Source: Seminavis robusta
Taxonomy: Eukaryota > Bacillariophyta > Bacillariophyceae > Naviculales > Naviculaceae
Direction: 5' to 3'
Length of the DNA stretch: 64,000 bases
NCBI GenBank assembly: GCA_903772945.1
Contig: CAICTM010000144.1
Coordinates: 42,971 to 106,970, forward strand
Positions 21,048-33,100 of the stretch are shown in pieces. The position numbers and the translations under genes are program-made. Below the pieces are notes generated by a model. The model was not told the origin of the DNA, did no database searches, and worked only from the letters and a program-made list of their open reading frames with translations. Each line of letters opens with the position of its first letter. The stretch's first letter is position 1.

Positions 21048-22973
21048 TGTTTCTATCTGTTCTTCTTTTTGTTTCTATGGCAAGTGGAGCGTTTGTGAGT
21101 TTGTGAGTTTGTGAAAAATAACTATGAAAAAGATTTCTCGGTCTGGCCAAAAAGGAAGGTTTGAGGAATGGCATGCAAGCTGAACTGGGTCTTGGATCGA
21201 AGTGAATACCGGTACTAGCAATGACAGTCGCTTGTCTTGGATTCTCTATAACTAATTCCCTACAATACACTACTAGCTAGCTAGGTTTCTTGAGAAGAGG
21301 TTGAACCATCTCTTGCGTCTTGCTTGTGCTTGGTGCTTGGCTTCTCTTTTTTCACGTTCCCAAATAAATAAATGAGTCGAGTGGCATGAAGCAAATTAGT
21401 TATACTGAGTAGTGTCGTGTTTTCTTTAACTCGTTTTCAAAAGCATTCGTGTGAGCCATTCTGTCAGACACGGATTTTTAAAGAATAGTAACAATGTTCA
21501 ACGAGCATTAATAATCATAGTCATTAATTTTACAAATTCACCAGACATTGAGAAGGCAATCAGTGAGTAAACGATAATAATAATTAAAGACTTATCTCAA
21601 TATCAATAAAGGCTTTATTGATACAGTCGTATTGATTACTAGGAGTACTGAGTATTATAAAGCTGCTCTCTTCAAAGCACTCTATGTCACTGAGTACAAT
21701 GTCATGTACAATGTCTCTTATGTACACTTACAAGCTGTGCCCACCAGCTGCCCACAAAGCGTTCTTGCGTTCTTGAGTTCTTGAGTCTTTATGATCAGAT
21801 AGATTCTCTCTTTCTGAAAAGCTTCGGCCACGTTGTCCGTTACAGGTCTTTCTTTTATGTCCTATCTTTCCTTTCGTATTCCTTGGAGCGACAGTGCGAC
21901 AAAAGCCTCACGAACTCACAGGTGGCCAAGCTGAATGTATGTAATCAGCTGTAATCAGATCCCAAAATCTGAACTCTGAAATCAATATAATATGGTGGCC
22001 ATCTGCTGTTGAGCTCGTGGCTATGGTTGACAGTTTTGTTGACGTAGCTGTTGACGACCAGATCCTGTTGACGAAAAGGAACAACAAATAAATCTATGCT
22101 ATTGCTGAGCTGGCAATGTGGGGCTGTGCTTTTAAAAATATTGTACATGTACATGTAGTTACTCGCTCGAGTAGAAAACGGTGTTTTCACTGCGGTACTG
22201 GGCATCCTGAATTCCTTTTTTTGAGCGCTTCCCAACAATAAAATATTGAAGGAAAGGAAGCAAGAAGCAAGGGCAGGCCAAAATGCCTTGACAACAATGT
22301 CATTGCGGTCATTGGTCTTCTCTGCAGCTGGTCAATTTTTTTTTTGCTTGGAGTGGCAGGTACATTTTCGCTTGTCCTCAGTCCAAATGGGGCTCCATCA
22401 CCCCCATCCCCTAGAACAGGTCCAATCGTCCAATCGTATTCTGGATCAAGGGGCGAAGCTAGTCTAGGGACGACTGTGTGGCGGTGTGGTGGGACGATTA
22501 GCTGACGATTCCAAGTTCCAAGCGACGTCTTTATGACCTCCCCCTGCTAGAGGGCTTCAATTACGGCCTTCGAAAAGGCCTTACTTGAATGAACGTCTCC
22601 TTTTTCTATATCCTCTCTTTCCTCTGGTCCCATTCTTTGGGTGCTGTTCTCGAGATCTATTGGATCAAGGGAGCTATCATAGACTTCAAGGACGATTTTG
22701 GTCTGCTACGTGTAGTACGTTTATGTCTCCATTGAGCATTGGATTGCATTCAGAAAGAAGTAGTCATTGGCAATGGGAGTGTTGGGGTGACTGAGTCGGA
22801 ACCTCACGAACGACGGTGGCTAGTACATGTATAATGATCTGTTGTTGCTGCGGTTCATGTCCTTCTGGCTAAAAGTAACTTTAATTTATGCTGACTAGCT
22901 TGTAGTGCAGGCTCTGTGGGGCTTAGAATACGGTTTCTCACTGCAGTAGCACTGACAATTTGGCATTTGGAAA
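21048..22973. other. Gene-poor stretch downstream of the G1 giant gene
   Basis: About 1.9 kb, AT-rich in 21360-21700. No gene is recognised. There is a TACATGTACATGTAG palindromic word near 22143-22157 and a poly-T run near 22328-22339. The right edge is the 3' flank of G1. Confidence 0.55.
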
Positions 22974-25900
22974 CTATGAGAAGCTGACACATATGGGGCC
23001 GGAAGAGGCATCGGAATCAATTGTGTAGTCTGTGTCACTACCATCAACAAACCTGGCAGTGCTCACTCCCGAGAGAGATGAGTGTGCAAAGCACACTTGT
23101 TGGCCCGACGCAAATGGCCCGACCACAAATCCATCTTCACAACAGGGTACCCAAGAAAGAGTAACCGGAGAGCCACTGGACACATCACCAGTATCAACAG
23201 CAGTTGGAAACTGACCAGCACTGCAAGCACTTCCATTGCAGTCAACTGATACAGTAGCACCACCAAAGGAGCCACCCGCGCTGGCTGCTGCATCATATAT
23301 GACAGCCACAAAGATTCCAATGTCATTTTGAATGGCAGCAAAGGAGATGATTCCAGCATTATCAGATTCAATGGTTGGAGGGGTTGCGACACCACTCCCA
23401 CTGGTGTCAAACCAAGAAGTGATGGCTGTGGATCCAATCTGGAAAAGACCCTTATTGCTCTGAATAGTGGCAGCGTTGAATGTAACTGTAGCTGTAACAA
23501 CCGGGGTTGAGGTTGGAGAAATGGTAGGTGCTTTGGTTGGGGCTTTAGTGGGAGTTTTGGTAGGAGCCTTTGTTGGGGCTGTTGTAGGTACCTTGGTGGG
23601 GGCTTTGGTTGGGGCCTTTGTTGGTGCTTTAGTGGGTGCCTTGGTAGGGGTTTGAGTGGGTGCCTTTGGGGCTAAAGTTGGTGCCAATGTTGGGGCTTTA
23701 GTGGGAGCTTGGTAGGAGCCTTGGATGGGGCCTTTGTAGGTGCCATGGTGGGGGCTTTGGTGGGGGCTTTGGTTGGTGCCTTGGTTGGTGCTTTAGTGGG
23801 AGTCTTGGTAGGGGGTTGAGTTGGTGCCTTGGTAGGGGCTGAAGTCGGTGCCGATGTTGGGGCTTTAGTGGGAGCTTTGGTAGGAGCCTTGGTTGGGGCT
23901 TTTGTAGGTGCTTGGTGGGGGCTTTAGTGGGAGTCTTGGTAGGGATTTGAGTGGGTGCCTCGGTTGGGGCTAAAGTTGGTGCCAATGTTGGGGCTTTAGT
24001 GGGAGCTTGGTAGGAGCCTTGGTTGGGGCTGTTGTAGGTGCCTTGGTGGGGGCTTTGTTGGTGCTTTGGTTGGTGCTTTAGTGGGAGCTTGGTAGGGGCC
24101 TTGGATGGGGCTTTGTAGGTGCCATGGGGGGCTTTGGTGGGGCTTTGGTTGGTGCCTTGGTTGGTGCTTTAGTGGGAGTCTTGGTAGGGGGTTGAGTGGG
24201 TGCCTTGGTAGGGGCTGAAGTCGGTGCCGATGTTGGGGCTTTAGTGGGAGCTTTGGTAGGAGCCTTGGTTGGGGCTTTTGTAGGTGCATTGGTGGGGGCT
24301 GAAGTTGGGGTTATGCTAGGTACTTTGCTTATGCTAGGACTTCCCGATGGCATCATTGATGGGCTATTGGATGTTGTTGGACTTGTAGTGGGATTCCCTG
24401 GGGTGACAGTGGGGTTTGATGAAGGGGAAGTTGTTGGTGTTCTCGAGGGGTAAGAAGAAGGAGTTGATGAAGGGATGGTTGAAGATGGTGAAGATGGGCT
24501 ATCACTTGGTGCAGCGCTTACACTTGGGCTTTCAGATGGGATTACTGAAGGTAAGTTGGATGTTTTTGGACTGGTACTGGGGGCTTGCGATGGGGCCTTC
24601 GAAGGCAGCATGCTTGGAGTACCAGATGTGGCCATGGATGGCACTGTGCTTGGCGTGCCATTTGCTGTTGTTGGAGCAGAACTAGGACTCCCAGTTGTCA
24701 CTGTTGGAGCTTCTGTAGTAGGTAGTTCAGTTGGGGCCCCTGTGAGTACTTCTGTAGGAGTTCTAGAGGGACGAAAACTGGGTAGTTCTGATAAAATGCC
24801 GGTGGTTGGAATTGTTGTACCCTGTGACACAGAAGGGCTGCCCAGGTATACGGTTGGAGCATTAGTTTGTTGTATACTCGGTAGTGTAGTCACAGATGTG
24901 GTAGGAGCGAGTGTTGCTGGTGCTGAAGCTGGAATGCTTGACAAAGAAGTTGGCGCAACAACAGTGGGTGGGAAAGATGGAAGCTCTGTTGGAGATTCAT
25001 TGGGAAGAATAGGTTGCTCTGTTGGAAGCTCAGTGGAAGTTCCTGTTGGTGGGAGAGATAATGACTCTGTTGGAGAGCTGGTAGCAGTCCCTGGCATACT
25101 TGGACCAACAGTAGGACTTTCTGCAGTCACGGGAGGGCTTGTTATTGTCGGTGCAAGTGTGAATGGTTCAGTGGGAGTATGCATGGGTGAAGTTCCTGTG
25201 GTTGGGAGAGTTGATGGCTCCACTGAACCAATTGCAGTGGCATTCGACGTTTGATACATTGTGGAAAATTGGCTTGGTTGGCTTGAGATGACAGAGGTTG
25301 GATGATTGGTGAAGTAATGTGAAGGATCTCTTGTTGGGCTTCTTGTTGTTGGTGTGATACTGGGCATACCAGTTGTCAGAGTGGGGCTGATGGTGGTTGG
25401 ACGACTAGTGGTAGGGGGACTATTGCTGGGGCTGATTGCAGGTGGCTCAGTGGGCACTTCAGTTGTAGGTTCTGTAGGTGATAATGTTGGCTGTTCAGTT
25501 GGCCTTGTTTCCCTGATATACACAGGTGAAGTATCAGTCAGTCCTGAAAAGGCTGTCAGAAAGTCTCTTTTATCCAAGGCATTCCCCAAAAAGGGATTGG
25601 TGCTGGTCTGATCAGTTGTCACAGAAACTTGAAGAATTTGATGATTCCCCATCGCAAACCTCTCTTGGATTGTAACATTGGTAACAACAGCCGAGCAAGT
25701 AGCATCTGCTACAAAGTCATAAGCCCTGGCAAAGTTAGAACTCAGAAAATCCTCTCCCAATTCTGATATGTCACTGGTGAATCCCATGTAGTAAGTGGCA
25801 GTCACTGCAGTGAATCCACAGGTGGGTGCTACTGTTGGTGAACCTGTGTTTGGAATCGGTGTGGGACTAGCTGATGGTACAACGGATGTAGACAACGATG

Positions 25901-28900
25901 GCTGGTTTGTAGGTTGACCAGTAGGTGCAGGTGTAGGTTGGTTTGTTGGTCTGGCAGTGGGCTGGCTGGTGGGTATAGGAGTTGGTGGCAACGTTGGAGA
26001 ACTAGTTGTGGGGCTAGCTGTGGTTGGAGCAGCACTCGGATTCCCTGTTGTCACGGTTGGACTATTGGTTGTGGGTGGAGTCGTTGGGGGGGTTGTTGGA
26101 GTTTTTGTGGGCTCTTGGGTTGGTGGCTGTGTGGGAGCATTTGTTGGTGGCTGGGTTGGCGGGTTGGTTGGAGAAATGGTAGGACTTACAGTTGGTGGGG
26201 TAGTGGGGGCATTGGTTGGCAGTTCTGTTGGTGATAAGGTGGGGCTGCTTGTAGGAGATGTAGTGGGGCTTCCTGTTGTAGGAGAAGCACTAGGACTGTG
26301 TGTTGGTGTTGTGGGGTTCAAGGTTGTGGGAGTTTGAGTGGTGGGAGGATCAGTTGGTCTTCTAGTTGGAGATTTGCTTTGCAGAAGAATGGGTTGCTCT
26401 GTTTTAGTTGCTGTTACTGGGCTTCCTTCGTTTGTTGTGCCAGCTGCTGTGCTATCTGCAGAGGTGCCGCCAGAGGTTGGTTCAGTTCTATCCGTTGGTA
26501 CCTGCGGGCTGACAGTTGGCATTCTTTCTGTTATTGGGACACCTGTTGTTGTTGAGTCTTTAGGGAGAAACACAGTGGGCCTTTCTGCATCAGGATTGAC
26601 ATCCCATTTTGGCGCAGCAGGATTGGTTGTTACTGGTCTCTTGGTTGCAGAAATTTGGATCAGTGGAGTAGAAGATGGGCTGAAGCTATTCTTGGGTCTA
26701 GGAAATGTTGGTGTGCCTGTCACTGACGGTGACTGAAAGGGATTTTGTATTGTAGAACTGGAAACTATGCTTGGACTTGAACTTGGCAGAACAGTTGTGG
26801 GCCAAACTGTTGTTGGGTCATCTGTTTCATGAGTATCGTGAACAGAATAAGGTGACAGCGTTGGTTTGGGAGAATAAAATGACGGGGTTGAAATTGGCTC
26901 TCCTGTGGTCTGAATGATGCCAGGCCTCATTGACATTGGTGCATTTGTCGACGAATCTGATGGCTTTGTGGTCACGGGTGAACCTCTGCCGGTGTACTCC
27001 ACCATGATTTCTTGTGGCCTGATTGGATTCAGGACAGCACCTGAAAACAACCTAACTTCATTTTGTTCAACTTGCAATGCAAGGATATACCCTATTTCAA
27101 ACATGAAATCTTCCACAAAATCAGTGAAGAATGAGAAAGGGTCTGATAGCCTTGGGATCCCACTGCCTTCTGTGGGGAAAGTATTCAGAGCCCTGTCAAC
27201 CTGTTCTGGCACTCCAAAAATGGGGTTATCATCGGAGCAGCCCAGACATGTGACTTGCACGACCCACTGAGTGTAGGTAAACAGAAGATTCTCACCAGCA
27301 GATACATAGTTCACTTCTTGAAGTCTCACATTCTGCAAGACACGCTGGTAATATCCAGAGCACATTCCTGACAAGTCATTGTACACCAGCTTGAATATTT
27401 CCTCCAGCTCTCCTTGCCTTTGGGTAGTAAAATTGAAGGGCAATCCCTCAATGACAAGGTCCACCAGCCCTTCTTTCCACTCCACAAGATCAGCTGTTGC
27501 TTGGCAGTAGATCCCATCCTGTTCTGTCTCGGTGTTGCTAGTCATCCAAGTTCCATTGTACTCAGTGGGAACCTCAGTCCTGTTTTTTCCTGTGCTTAAA
27601 CTGGAAGCGTTGGAGTCTCCTAGAAGCTCCTTGAGAGCAGCAGCAAGGGCAGCTGGACCAAACACATTGCCTGGTAGGCCGGTGCCTGGCAATGTTCCAC
27701 TGTCTAGGGGTGGAAATGGCTCTGATGGAACTCTGGGAGCAGCCGTAGCATTACTGGTTTTGAAGCCAAAAGTGCTGCTGCTTCTGGCTGCTGCTTGGTT
27801 GAAGGCACTGGCAGAAATGGCTCCAGTGGCAATAACGGCAGCAATGCCCAAGGAGGCGGCAACTTGGGTTGTCATGGATGCTCCTGCCACGGCAGCGGTA
27901 GCCTGGGCCATGACTCCAGTAGACACGGCCATTGTTGCGCCTACAGAAGCCTTAGTCGACAACCCTGCAGCTGTAGAACTTGTGGCAGCTTGGGCGGCAG
28001 CTGTGGCCATCTGTTGACTGGTGGTTTGTACAGCGCTATTGCGGCATTCAAGAAAAATAGGATGGTGAGAAAACAAAGCAACATGGATGTATAGCGCTTG
28101 TGGCCTGAGAAATGCTTACGTGGCTGCAGCGTTTGGTGCCTGTTGTTCTATATATAGGAAGTTGGAGCTATGGTCGGCTGCATCCTCGACAGCTTGATGC
28201 GCTTCCAGATCGTTGGTCCTGTACTCTCGAATCTTGGATAGTATTCTGCTGATTAGCTGTATACACAGGACCATACCACAGGCTGTCATGATAGCAACAC
28301 AAAGAGTCTTCTTCACTCGTTGCTCTGTCTCTTCTGCGCGGTTTGCAACAGCAGGTTCCGAGTCACTCCGATAGCTGTCGCTCAAGTCGCTCTCGAAGTC
28401 CACGTCTCTACCGGAGCCAGTACATGTACTGGAGGCTTCTTTTGTCTTTGATTTGTTCTCTTGGATCTCCATGTGTATTTGAAGAAACTCCGGTGGCTCA
28501 ATGTCATGAGCCCAGCTACTGTCGTCTTCATGAGAGACGAGGGACGTTTCAAGTTCGAGCTCGTCCGGTGGCTCAAAGTCGTGCGCCCAACTGCTATCAT
28601 CTGGGACACTCTCAGTAGTATCAACCTGGTCCACTCCAGCAGTATCTGCGATGGTCCTACGCGAATACCGAATGCAAAAAACTATGGTGAGTATGTTTCG
28701 TCTTTGCCTGACCTGGGATGAAACTAGATATAAGCGGGTCTGACTGCCATGGTCGTGTACGGCACCGAGTTTCAGTCAGCAGTAGCTAGAAGCTGAGCTA
28801 CCTGCACGTACCGGTACCTGCTAACGATGCTGCCGTCCTCAATGACAAGAGATGCCACGAGCGCCTCTTCGGCTCGAAGCAAGTGCAAGGATTCCGGAGA

Positions 28901-29008
28901 GATGACTTCCTCTCGACACGGACGAGAGAGATCCGCTATTTGCCCCGGTTCGCCCCCATTGCAATCGCTTCGGTTGTCCTTGTAGTTGCTCATCCTTCGT
29001 GCATGCAT
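22974..29008 (-). CDS. G1: giant P/T/S-rich membrane-anchored surface protein (frame broken in repeats)
   Basis: Three exons fit on the minus strand: 29008-28818, 28656-28120 and 28035-22974; both junctions are phase 2. Nominal length is about 1929 residues. Order: short acidic N-terminus with LHLLRAEEALVASL; juxtamembrane DLSDSYRSDSEP; hydrophobic segment TLCVAIMTACGMVLCIQLIS; Ala-rich second hydrophobic segment (AAVAGASMTTQVAASLGIAA); N-glycosylation sequons; module A (about 27000-27530: EWKEGLVDLVIEGLPFNF, CSGYYQRVLQNV, CLGCSDDNPIFG). Next come mucin-like PT repeats, module B (about 25490-25840: CGFTAVTATYYMGFTSD), more repeats and a unique Cys-containing end domain (22974-23500). In-frame reading stops at 24078 inside PTKA repeats, yet the last ORF (from 23687) is in the same phase, so indels between about 24150 and 23690 cancel out. 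Probably an extracellular matrix or adhesive glycoprotein; this is inferred. Confidence 0.75.
23690..24300 (-). repeat. Degenerate PTKAPTKA 12-base repeats with a 376-base higher-order copy
   Basis: The region is built of 12-base units encoding P-T-K-A-like tetrapeptides on the minus strand. A segment starting at the AGTCTTGGTAGG word at 23801 recurs at 24177, a 376-base shift, and is almost identical for over 100 bases. Several units differ by one base in short homopolymers (GCTTGG versus GCTTTGG). These differences shift the frame of the host gene G1. Confidence 0.8.
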
Positions 29009-30190
29009 TGACGAAACCTATACTAGGAGAATATTTGGTTGCTGAGTTTTGACCTGATAAAGGGGAGGGGAGGGGAGGTCCGCTGCTTGCTGCTGGCGGA
29101 TTTGATTGTGATTCAGTGTGAATGCGGTGATGGAACCTTCCCCTTGAACTCGTCCGCCCTCGTATCGCTGCAGCATCACAAGTCACAAGTACCACCAGGT
29201 CTATGAGCCAGCAATCACCTCCAACCTCCAGAACGCATCGTAACACAAAGATTGACCGTTCGAAAAAGCCGCATAGCATGAATTTGTGATTTATTGTTGA
29301 TATTCTCAACCATGACTGCCGTGAAAAAGATTATTTATTATAAGGCCTGCGTTCGTAGAACCCTTTCCACAAAAGGTGAATGCATTCACTAGGTTGGAGT
29401 CCTCGAGAGGGGTTCACGTCGCGTGTTCTTGCTAAGTCCAAACAGCTCCGACTTCCGATTGTTAAATCTACAATGCTCACTAGCTGGCATTCGGAATTAA
29501 CACTCATTCGCTATGATGGCATGGTTGAAGAGAAGAGGCGGGAACAGGGTGGGCAGTGGGCAGAGAGGGTTGTCCTTTTTTTGCCATCCAGAAGCCCATC
29601 CAGAGCAACCGGGAGCTGGTTCCGCGTGAGCTCGTTATGTTTCCACAGTTTCGGCCGGCATTTGGGGCGACCGCCATTGCACACTTTTGGGTCCAGGTAA
29701 CCAACCTATCAACCTATGCCTTTAGTAGCAGAGACTGTGGAGACGAAGGAGTCTGCAAGCGGACATTGTAAGCTCATGGGGACATCATGACTATAGCATT
29801 GTTGCATGCATACCGGCAGTTTACGACCAGGACGCTCTTACTCACAAGAGATGTCTCCGGTCCGTTTTTTAAAGGGCATGACCTTCAGTAACTTTTGCCT
29901 CTGAGGACAGCTAGGATTGGCGTACGATTCCCCAGAAAGATTTTTCTTTCCACCTGGCTGGCAGGAGGGAGGCAGACCCTTGCCCAGCACAAGACCTGAG
30001 TGTGAGCCGTCATACAGCCTAGCTAGTGGAATCAGAACAGCGGTTTTTGACAACTATGCTAGGATTGATTCAGCAAATAAATGCTGATCACTAGCTAGCA
30101 AACAGCTGCTTTGCCATGAGCATTGGGGTAACAACAGATTCACACAAAAAACCAAGAATGAAGTTTCAGTCATTTATTATAGGCTTAGTC
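29009..30190. other. Intergenic between G1 and G2
   Basis: About 1.18 kb, probably containing the G1 promoter (right of 29008) and the G2 3' end. No ORF with a recognisable domain is present. An AT-rich segment is at 29325-29345. Confidence 0.55.
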
Positions 30191-33100
30191 TTAAGGTTGG
30201 ATTGTCAGGCTTATTGAGGCAGTACCTTTTAGCTCAGCACCATCATTGTATAGCTCTGCTTTCAGGGTGAATGGAGTGCTGGAATAGCCAGCTGATCCAA
30301 AATCTGATGAAGCACATGCACTAGGGCAGACAGCATATGCTTCTGCAGTGTCCTCCTCCACAAGTTCATTGTTCACATAAAACTTCACAAACCAAGTTGC
30401 TGCCCCACCTGTTTTTGCCACATAAATGTTGTAATCATATCCCAATGAGGAGACAGTGATAGTTTCACCACCTGACAATGATTGCTTCACATCGCTGTTG
30501 CTCGCATCAACAAGAAAGAAGCCTACTAGCTGACCCGATATCACCGTAGCTGCGGTTGGAGTTGCTGATGGCATGCTTGAGGGGCTAACGCTTGGGCTTC
30601 CTGATGGCACTGATGAAGGGCTTTTTGAAGGCTGCTGTGAAGGTTGTCCAGATGGCATGACTGATGGTAATGAAGACAGGGTAATGCTAGGGCTTTCTGA
30701 TGGCGTTTGTGAAGGGCTGCTCGAAGGCTGCTGTGAAGGCTGACCAGATGGCAGGACTGATGGCGATGAAGATGGAGCAAGGCTTGGGACTGATGATGGA
30801 GCTGCAGAAGGAATCATGGAAGGTCTACCCGAGGGAACCCTAGATGGTGGAATAGATGGCACTGTTGATGGTTCAATGCTTAGGCTTGAGCTTGGGGGTG
30901 CTGAAGGGTTGCTGGATGGCACCCCAGATAAAGTGGGAGAATTTGAAGGAAATTCTGAAGCCGGTGGAACCTTGGAAGGCATTGAAGAGATAGTAGGATA
31001 TGAGGAAGGAAGAGGTGAAGGTTGGGCTGAAAGAGAAGGAAAGGCGGAGGGCAGTGCTGATGAATCACTTGCACCTGTCGTTGTTGGGGAAGATGAAGGC
31101 ATTGAAGAAATTGTTGGGGAAATAGAAGGCATTGAAGATCTAGTTGGATGTGAAGAACTGGTTGGATTTGATGATATTGTTGGACTTGAAGAAACAGTTG
31201 GAGACGATGAAGTACTTGGTGGATTGGAAGGCCGTGAGGAAATCGTTGGGCGTGAAGAAATAGTTGGATTTGTAGAAACAGTTGGAATTGAAGAAATGGT
31301 TGGAGCTGATGAAGTAGATGGACGAGCAGAGGGCTGACCAGACAATTCAGAAGAAGCAGTAGATGGAGAGTTGGAAGGAATGCCAGACATGATGGTTGGA
31401 GACATGGAACTAGAAGGAACCTGTGATGGCTGGTCTGTTGGGTCATTTCCTGATGGGGGACCGGAAGGCACGGAAGAACTGGTTGGATTTGAAGAGCTTG
31501 ATGGATGCGCTGAAGGTTGATCTGAGGGATCGCTTCCGGTGGTATTGGATGGTGTATCAGATGGCATGGAAGAGGTGCTTGGAGATGTTGAGCTCGAGGG
31601 TTGACCTGAAGGTTGCACACTTGCACTTGTAACGGCAGATGGTGCACTTGATGGGATTGTAGAGCTTGTTGGTGGGTTGGACTCAGCAGGCAGCAATGAT
31701 GGCTCCGATGAAGCAGGCAGTGAAGGGACAAGTGATGGCATGGCAGATGCAGTTGGAATAGCTGACTTACTAGGGGCTAAGGAGGGAACATCTGATGGTG
31801 TGGCAGTTGGAGTGTTCTTAATCAAACTGAAAGTTACCTCCAGAAATACTCCAAGTGCCAGATTTCGTCTCACGCTGCCTGAAGAAGGAACGGCCTTGAC
31901 TGTTATATTGATGGTTGGAACTGTTAACTCTGGAACTGCAAGGTAGTTTCCCTCAAATGCATTCTCTCCATTCATCAAATATGTTGGCCAGGGATCGTTG
32001 TTGTAGAATGTCCTATTCAAGTAGAAGTCAACACTCTGAACATCCAATTCAGATGATGGTACAGCTCTGATAGTAAGTGATGATCCCACAGGGAGTCTGA
32101 TCACATCGCCATCTGCAATGCTTTGAATATCAGAGCTGTTGCTGTCAACATCTACAAGAATCAAGTCAATAATTGAGAAGCTGCCTGCTGTGGGGGTTCC
32201 TGTTGTTGGGGTGGCAGAGGTAGGAGTTGATGTGGACGAACTAATCGTTGGTGGGTTGGTCATTGCAGGAGCTTGTCCTGGAGTAGGTTCAATTGATGGT
32301 CTGCGACTAGGCTGCCTACTGGGCACAGAAGAAGGGCTATTTGTGGGGGGTCTGCTTGTGGGATTCTGCGTAGATGGTCTGTTTGTGGGGCTTGGTGTTG
32401 GTTGCTTACTTGTGGGATTGTTTGTTGGTCTGCCGGTCGGTCGCCTTGAGGTTGGTGCGGGCACTGGATTGGGAGTGGGCCTGCGGGTAGGAGGCCTGCT
32501 GGTTGGAGCAGGCACTGGGTTGGGTGTGGGTCTGCGGCTTGGAGGCCTGCTGGTTGGAGCAGGCACTGGGTTGGGAGTGGGTCTGCGCGTTGGAGGCCTG
32601 CTGGTTGGTGCGGGCACTGGATTGGGAGTGGGCCTGCGGCTTGGAGACCTGCTGGTTGGAGCAGGCACTGGGTTGGGCGTGGGTCTGCGAGTTGGAGGCC
32701 TGCTGGTTGGAGCAGGCACTGGGTTGGGAGTGGGTCTGCGAGTTGGAGGCCTGCTTGTTGGTGCAGAAGTTGGCTGTCTGGTAGGTTTCAATGTGGGCAT
32801 ATTTGTTGGCCTAGGTGTTGGCTGCTTGGTGGGTACAGGTGTTGGCCTTGATGTGGGGGCTGCCGTTGGTCTTTGTGTGGGTTTCTGTGTGGGAATATTT
32901 GTTGGCCTCGGCGTTGGATGTTTGGTGGGTGCGTTCGTTGGCCCAGGTGTGGGGGCTGATGTTGGTTTTTGTGTTGGTCTTCTTGTGGGAGAATTTGTTG
33001 GTTCATTTGTCGGCCCTCGTGTAGGCCCTTTGCTTGGTGCTCTTGTGGGTCCTCGAGTAGGCTCTCTAGTAGGTGCTTGGGTAGGATTTAAGGTGGGCCT

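Noticed and set aside
30880-31731. Leu/Gln/His/Pro-rich minus-strand ORFs overlapping the giant genes (also 23698-23985, 23996-24289 and 52327-52803)
   Set aside because: These are frame-shifted readings of the same Ser/Pro or Thr/Pro repeats and do not continue into any conserved module.
32440-32795. CRISPR array from the regular 51-base spacing
   Set aside because: The repeats are continuous coding units without unique spacers, in a eukaryotic gene, and no cas gene is present.
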